From Candidatus Omnitrophota bacterium (lineage in GTDB: Bacteria; Omnitrophota; Gorgyraeia; Tantalellales; Tantalellaceae), in NCBI GenBank assembly GCA_014728045.1, contig WJMH01000012.1, positions 189,239 to 253,238 of the forward strand: 64,000 nt of DNA, given 5' to 3'. The notes below the pieces were generated by a model that worked only from the letters and a program-made list of their open reading frames with translations, did no database searches and had not been told where the DNA came from. Every line of letters begins with the position of its first letter. Position 1 is the first letter of the stretch. Below, in pieces: positions 60,059 to 64,000 of the stretch. A program made the translations under genes and the position numbers.

Positions 60059-62028
60059 GTGAAAAGAAAATAGAAACTTTGGTATTTTTGGAGTTCGTGG
60101 ACGAGGCTGATGCTTTTCTAAGGTCGTATGCAGATGATCTGAAAGACGGTCAGCACAAGTTCACGATCATAACTTTCCATCCTCTGGTCAAAGCCCATCT
60201 GATGAGCCGGGGGATTGCTTCTATGGACAGTTTTCATTTTTCGCCCACGGCATCACACAGGAGGATGCTGGACCGGCTCGAGGAGTTCACCGCTGATCTC
60301 AGAAAAGACTGCCGGCTGGAGGACGAAAGAGGCGTGAGCTGTTATACCGAAGAGCTCCTTTTCAGCTTGCGTCCTATTTTATCAACCTGGATGTACCGGG
60401 TGGAGGTTATCGGTAATGCCGTGGAGAGGTATCGCCCGGGGAGGGTAATGGCGGCAGAGACCGGTAGCTTCAGAGCGGCCCAGAGCCTGTGGACAGAACC
60501 TGTGGAAAGGTATCTGGCTGATATCACTCGACAGGTTTGCGACAGTGGAACGACCCGGTGCGAGAATTTTAAATGTTCGATTCCCTTTTCAACCGTTTTC
60601 AGCGGGGTAAAGAAAAAACTGGACTGTTCCGTGAAGGGATTGATATCACAGATTTTGGGTTCTGTCGTAAAACCAGCCCCCAGGAACGTCTTGGCGCTTT
60701 CTGACACATACAACATCAAGCGGCTTTTCCGGGAGTTGTGGCAGGACCTTGGCGATGAATATGAGCTTTCCTTCCTGGGAGCCTCGTTAAAGGAAGTTAA
60801 AAGTGACCTGGCCGGTTTCTTAGGCGGTAAGGGCAACCAGAACTACAGATATCTTTTTGTTAATGCCGATAAAAGGGTTCGCCCAGGCAAACTGTTCCTG
60901 AAGGGAAAGATTGAATATCGTAATAAGCTGAACACCCTGATCGACAACTGGACCTACCGCGGGGTAGGGTGTTCTTCCTGGCTGAGGGCTAAATATGCTC
61001 TTGGACTGGAGGGACAGATCATTGATAAGACCTATTGTCGCTCTGTGAATCTGGATGCTTTTTTGAAAAAGCATCCTCCCGAGTTCGTTCTTTCACCGTA
61101 TTCGCGGGGAATATCAGCCGTTGCCGGCGAGCTTTGCAAGAAGAGAAGCATCCCGTCGCTGATGATACCTCACGGTTCGTTTTCAGAGGTGCATGACGAT
61201 TATTCGAAAAAGGATTGGGAGGAGAACGCGTTGGGGATAGTGAACACTTCATACGAATATCTGTCGCTACAGACGCCGTTGATCGAAAAGTTTCTCAAGG
61301 ATGTGCCGTCCCAGAGCAAACCAGTAGTAACCGGCCCTCTTATATTCGCACACGGTATATCCCGCGGGGATGAGTCAGGAAGGCTACGGGAGCAATACGC
61401 CCCGGAGGGTGAGAAGATCATACTCCATGCGGGTACACCTAAAAGCAGGAAAGGGCAGCGTCTGTTCAATTATGAGACCGTCGATGAATACGTCGACGGT
61501 ATCGCCTCGCTTATAAGGGCCGTAGATAAGGTGAAAGGACTTCATCTGATCGTAAGATACCGTGTCATGGACGGGCTGAAAGAAGAAGACCTTAGCCGTA
61601 TCCTTCCGGATTCGGGATCATATTCCATTGCTACCGGAGGAAGTTTTAACGATTATCTTTCGATCAGTGACCTTCTTGCGAGTTATTCCTCTTCGACTAT
61701 TGAGGAAGCTTTGCAGAACGATATTCCCGTTCTGCTATATAATAAATATGGGCGTTATCAGTATATAAAAGGCGTTAAACTGTCATCCGGAGCCGGGGAT
61801 TTGACGCAGGCGGCCGTTTATAACGTCGATGACGAAAAGGACCTTCTCTTTGCCATACGCTGGATCCTGGACAACCATCTGCTTGACCGGAGGTCGTTCA
61901 AGGACCTTTTTAAGAAATTCAAGTACGGTGATGGAGATATTACGAAGGTCTCAGATCTCATAAGAAAAGTCTCGGGGAAGTTCCCCGAGGGCGATATTGT
62001 TCCAAATACGAAAAAGGTTTGGTTATGA
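60055..62028 (+). CDS. Large capsule-type (GT-B-like) putative glycosyltransferase, second
   Basis: A 657-residue protein, similar in plan to those at 36374 and 49731. The C-terminal half carries VLSPYSRGISAVAGELCKKR, then PSLMIPHGSF, then SISDLLASYSSSTIEEALQNDIPVLLYNKYGRY, patterns of CDP-glycerol/capsule polysaccharide transferases. The N-terminal 200 residues include a GT-like segment with a Rossmann-like VFLEFVDEADAF start. No signal peptide or membrane segment is obvious. It is translationally coupled to the MBL-fold gene and to the following radical SAM gene. A transferase using an activated sugar from this locus is the likely role. Confidence 0.7.
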   Translation: MSEKKIETLVFLEFVDEADAFLRSYADDLKDGQHKFTIITFHPLVKAHLMSRGIASMDSFHFSPTASHRRMLDRLEEFTADLRKDCRLEDERGVSCYTEELLFSLRPILSTWMYRVEVIGNAVERYRPGRVMAAETGSFRAAQSLWTEPVERYLADITRQVCDSGTTRCENFKCSIPFSTVFSGVKKKLDCSVKGLISQILGSVVKPAPRNVLALSDTYNIKRLFRELWQDLGDEYELSFLGASLKEVKSDLAGFLGGKGNQNYRYLFVNADKRVRPGKLFLKGKIEYRNKLNTLIDNWTYRGVGCSSWLRAKYALGLEGQIIDKTYCRSVNLDAFLKKHPPEFVLSPYSRGISAVAGELCKKRSIPSLMIPHGSFSEVHDDYSKKDWEENALGIVNTSYEYLSLQTPLIEKFLKDVPSQSKPVVTGPLIFAHGISRGDESGRLREQYAPEGEKIILHAGTPKSRKGQRLFNYETVDEYVDGIASLIRAVDKVKGLHLIVRYRVMDGLKEEDLSRILPDSGSYSIATGGSFNDYLSISDLLASYSSSTIEEALQNDIPVLLYNKYGRYQYIKGVKLSSGAGDLTQAAVYNVDDEKDLLFAIRWILDNHLLDRRSFKDLFKKFKYGDGDITKVSDLIRKVSGKFPEGDIVPNTKKVWL

Positions 62029-63062
62029 GCGAGTCAGACAAAATCCAGAAAATATCCGTGCGGGACGTGAAAATAAGGGCCAATTCCAATTTTCACCTGA
62101 TCGGGGGCAAGAATATCCTAGATTCAGAAGATCCCAGGTTCAGAAAATACCGTCATGAATGGGTAAATAATCCCGGACAATTCAAAGTGCGTGACTTCCC
62201 ATTACATGTTGATATCGAGGTCACAAATCTTTGTAACTTGAGATGCCCTTACTGCGCGGCCACGCATGATGGTTGGGGCAAGAACGCCAAAGGCAAGTTG
62301 GGATTCGAGGTCTTCAGAAAGATCATTGACGAAGGCGAGAAAAATGACCTGTACTCGGTTAAATTCAGCCTGAGGGGAGAACCTCTTCTACATGAAGACC
62401 TGCCCCGCATGGTGGAATATTCAGGGTCCAAAGGGATAATCGATATGTATTTCAATACTAATGGAGTGCTTCTGGATGAAGGCATGAGCAGACGGCTGAT
62501 AGATGCGGGGCTGAACCGCATATCCATTTCATGTGACGGATGGGACAAGGAAAGTTTCGAAGGGAACAGGGTCGGAGCGCAATTCGAGCAGGTTCTCTCG
62601 AATATCCGCGGACTCAGGAAGCTCAGGGATAAGCTCGGGGTGGACTATCCCAAGATCAGGATCCAGCCCGTGATGTTCCCCGAGATAAAAGAGCACTGGG
62701 ACGAATACCTCAAACTCTGGCAGCCACTGGCCGACGAGATAGGTTACGTTGATCCAAGGGAAGAAGGCCCGGGGGTCGATCACAGGGGGATAAAGGGTGG
62801 CTGGGCATGTCCCTTCCTCTGGCAGAGGATGATCGTCCTGTGGGACGGGACTATTCTGCCCTGCCTGTTGCATGGCGTCGGGGACCTTTCGCTGATGCAG
62901 ATGGGGAATATACAGGACACCACCATAAAAGAACAGTGGTTGAGCGATAAGCTTTCATTTTTAAGGAATAAACATATGTCCGGGGAATCACACCTGATAG
63001 AGGCGTGTGACAGATGTTCCTATCGGGCTTCTGAAATCAGAAAAAGCGGCGGCGTGATATGA
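62025..63062 (+). CDS. Radical SAM/SPASM protein, copy 2
   Basis: A 345-residue paralogue of the gene at 47748. The radical SAM motif is CNLRCPYC (near residue 67), and the C-terminal cysteines (CPFLWQRM, PCLLHGVG, CDRCSYR) form a SPASM-like region. The N-terminal NFHLIGGKN and FPLHVDIEV blocks match the other copy. A TTG-started extension from 62019 exists, but ATG 62025 overlaps the preceding stop in the usual ATGA way. The reaction is unknown; modification of a sugar or sugar nucleotide is inferred from the locus. Confidence 0.85.
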   Translation: MSESDKIQKISVRDVKIRANSNFHLIGGKNILDSEDPRFRKYRHEWVNNPGQFKVRDFPLHVDIEVTNLCNLRCPYCAATHDGWGKNAKGKLGFEVFRKIIDEGEKNDLYSVKFSLRGEPLLHEDLPRMVEYSGSKGIIDMYFNTNGVLLDEGMSRRLIDAGLNRISISCDGWDKESFEGNRVGAQFEQVLSNIRGLRKLRDKLGVDYPKIRIQPVMFPEIKEHWDEYLKLWQPLADEIGYVDPREEGPGVDHRGIKGGWACPFLWQRMIVLWDGTILPCLLHGVGDLSLMQMGNIQDTTIKEQWLSDKLSFLRNKHMSGESHLIEACDRCSYRASEIRKSGGVI

Positions 63063-64000
63063 GCATGGCGAAAAATATACAGGGTTTCAAGGTGCTTTTG
63101 GTATATCCGAATCTCCAGATGGTGAACCTCTTGCCGTCCAATATAGCTGTACTCGCGGCATTCCTTAAAAACAGAGGTGTGGAAGTAAAGGTGTTCGATA
63201 CGACTTTTTACCGTACTGCCGAGAAAAGCGTGGACGAGATAAGGGTGGAACACATGCAGCTGAGGCCTTTTAACCTGAAAGAAAAAGGCATTGAATACAA
63301 GACCACGGATGTTTTCGAGGATTTCAGCAAAACGGTCGATGAATTTATGCCCGATGTGATAGCGGTTTCCGCAACGGATGACACCATAGAACTGGGCATT
63401 GGACTTGTTTCAAAAGTGCGGGGAAAGCATGAGGATATCCATGTGACGGTCGGGGGAGTCCATGCGACCTTTTGCCCTGAAGGGGTAATAAACGACAGTA
63501 CTGTCGATTCAGTATGCATAGGAGAAGGGGAAGAGGCCCTTGTGGAGCTGTGCGAGAAACTTGCCGGAGGTGATGATATAAAGGATATAAGGAATCTATG
63601 GGTCAAAGATAGCGGGAAAATCCATAAAAACGGGCTCAGGCCCCCGCTGGACATCAATGAGCTTCCGTACGAGGATTTCGACGTGTTCGAGAAAAAAAGA
63701 CTGTTCAGGCCCATGCAGGGCAAGATATTCAGCATGCTGCCCATCTGTGTCGACAGAGGATGTCCTTATGAGTGTTCGTTCTGCGCTGCTCCGAGCCAGC
63801 GGAAGCTTTACATGGATTCGTGCAGGAAGACGTATTTTAGGGTGAAGACCATTCCGAGGATAATGGGTGAACTGATGCATCAGGTGAAAAAGTACAGCGC
63901 CGACTATATTTATTTCAACAGTGAGACCTTCTTTGCCAGGGGAGCGGGTGAAATGAAGGATTTTGCCAGGGAATACTCCAGAAAGATAGGTCTTCCGTTC
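63059..64000 (+). CDS. B12-binding radical SAM protein, truncated by the window edge
   Basis: At least 314 residues, running off the right edge without a stop. It starts at an ATGA overlap at 63059. Residues about 10-200 are a cobalamin-binding-like Rossmann domain (LLVYPNLQMVNLLPSN, SATDDTIELG, TVGGVHATFCP, CIGEGEEAL), followed by the radical SAM motif GCPYECSFC at about residue 235-243. This is the architecture of class B radical SAM enzymes such as methyltransferases and some ring-forming enzymes. The B12 histidine motif DxHxxG is not evident, as in some subfamilies. The substrate is unknown; a sugar or lipid methyltransferase is possible. Confidence 0.87.
   Translation, partial: MSMAKNIQGFKVLLVYPNLQMVNLLPSNIAVLAAFLKNRGVEVKVFDTTFYRTAEKSVDEIRVEHMQLRPFNLKEKGIEYKTTDVFEDFSKTVDEFMPDVIAVSATDDTIELGIGLVSKVRGKHEDIHVTVGGVHATFCPEGVINDSTVDSVCIGEGEEALVELCEKLAGGDDIKDIRNLWVKDSGKIHKNGLRPPLDINELPYEDFDVFEKKRLFRPMQGKIFSMLPICVDRGCPYECSFCAAPSQRKLYMDSCRKTYFRVKTIPRIMGELMHQVKKYSADYIYFNSETFFARGAGEMKDFAREYSRKIGLPF

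Overview
The window is 64 kb of bacterial DNA, close to 50% G+C by eye, coding densely on the + strand only. I see no rRNA, tRNA, CRISPR array, transposase or phage gene. Genes are tightly spaced, often with 4-base ATGA overlaps. The gene content points to an uncultivated, probably Gram-negative bacterium: a GH57-based glycogen pathway, a GH57-glycogen synthase fusion, a PilB-type ATPase, an EPS-associated MarR regulator and a very large nonulosonic-acid surface-glycan locus. An Omnitrophota-like or similar candidate-phylum genome would fit, but there is no marker gene here to prove it.

Region 1 (1-3.1 kb) holds exonuclease III, an unusual radical SAM protein and a lipoprotein-type D,D-carboxypeptidase. 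Region 2 (3.1-12.4 kb) is a glycogen/alpha-glucan module: a GH57-GlgA fusion, a GH57 4-alpha-glucanotransferase, a DUF4912 protein, a GH57 branching enzyme, a small DUF2934 protein, a terminator and glgC. Together these can make ADP-glucose, polymerise, branch and remodel alpha-glucan. Region 3 (12.5-14.5 kb) holds a flavodoxin-fold reductase, a COG0701 metal/metalloid permease and a YkgJ-type cysteine cluster protein. Region 4 (14.5-20.2 kb) is a signalling block: a receiver, a PilB/GspE ATPase fused to a receiver, a hybrid histidine kinase with an N-terminal Rossmann domain, another receiver and a receiver-Fis regulator.

Region 5 (20.4 kb to the right edge) is one surface-glycan locus of at least 43 kb. 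It starts at a perfect-consensus promoter in front of an EPS-associated MarR regulator. It contains dTDP-sugar genes (rfbA, rfbC) and a pseudaminic acid set (PseB, PseC, SpsF/PseF-type cytidylyltransferase, fused PseG-PseH, PseI fused to a second acetyltransferase). Next is an amidination block (two HisF-like proteins, one HisH, two WbpG/PseA-type amidotransferases), then a large capsule-type protein and an ABC flippase-type exporter. The legionaminic acid set follows (CMP-sugar synthetase, LegB, LegC, fused NeuD-NeuB, LegG/NeuC, a third amidotransferase, a PtmE-like CBS-nucleotidyltransferase).

Downstream are a more AT-rich patch (47.7-51.8 kb) with a radical SAM/SPASM protein, a sulfotransferase and a large unknown protein, and then a PAPS-forming set (CysC, CysD, CysN). 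The window ends with a block of unassigned sugar chemistry: cupin, third cytidylyltransferase, 2-hydroxyacid dehydrogenase, metallo-beta-lactamase-fold protein, another large capsule-type protein, a second radical SAM/SPASM protein and a truncated B12-binding radical SAM protein. The inferred product is a surface polymer or protein glycan carrying two nonulosonic acids, probably amidinated and sulfated. The order of the Pse and Leg genes resembles the Campylobacter flagellin glycosylation locus, but no flagellin or Maf gene is seen.
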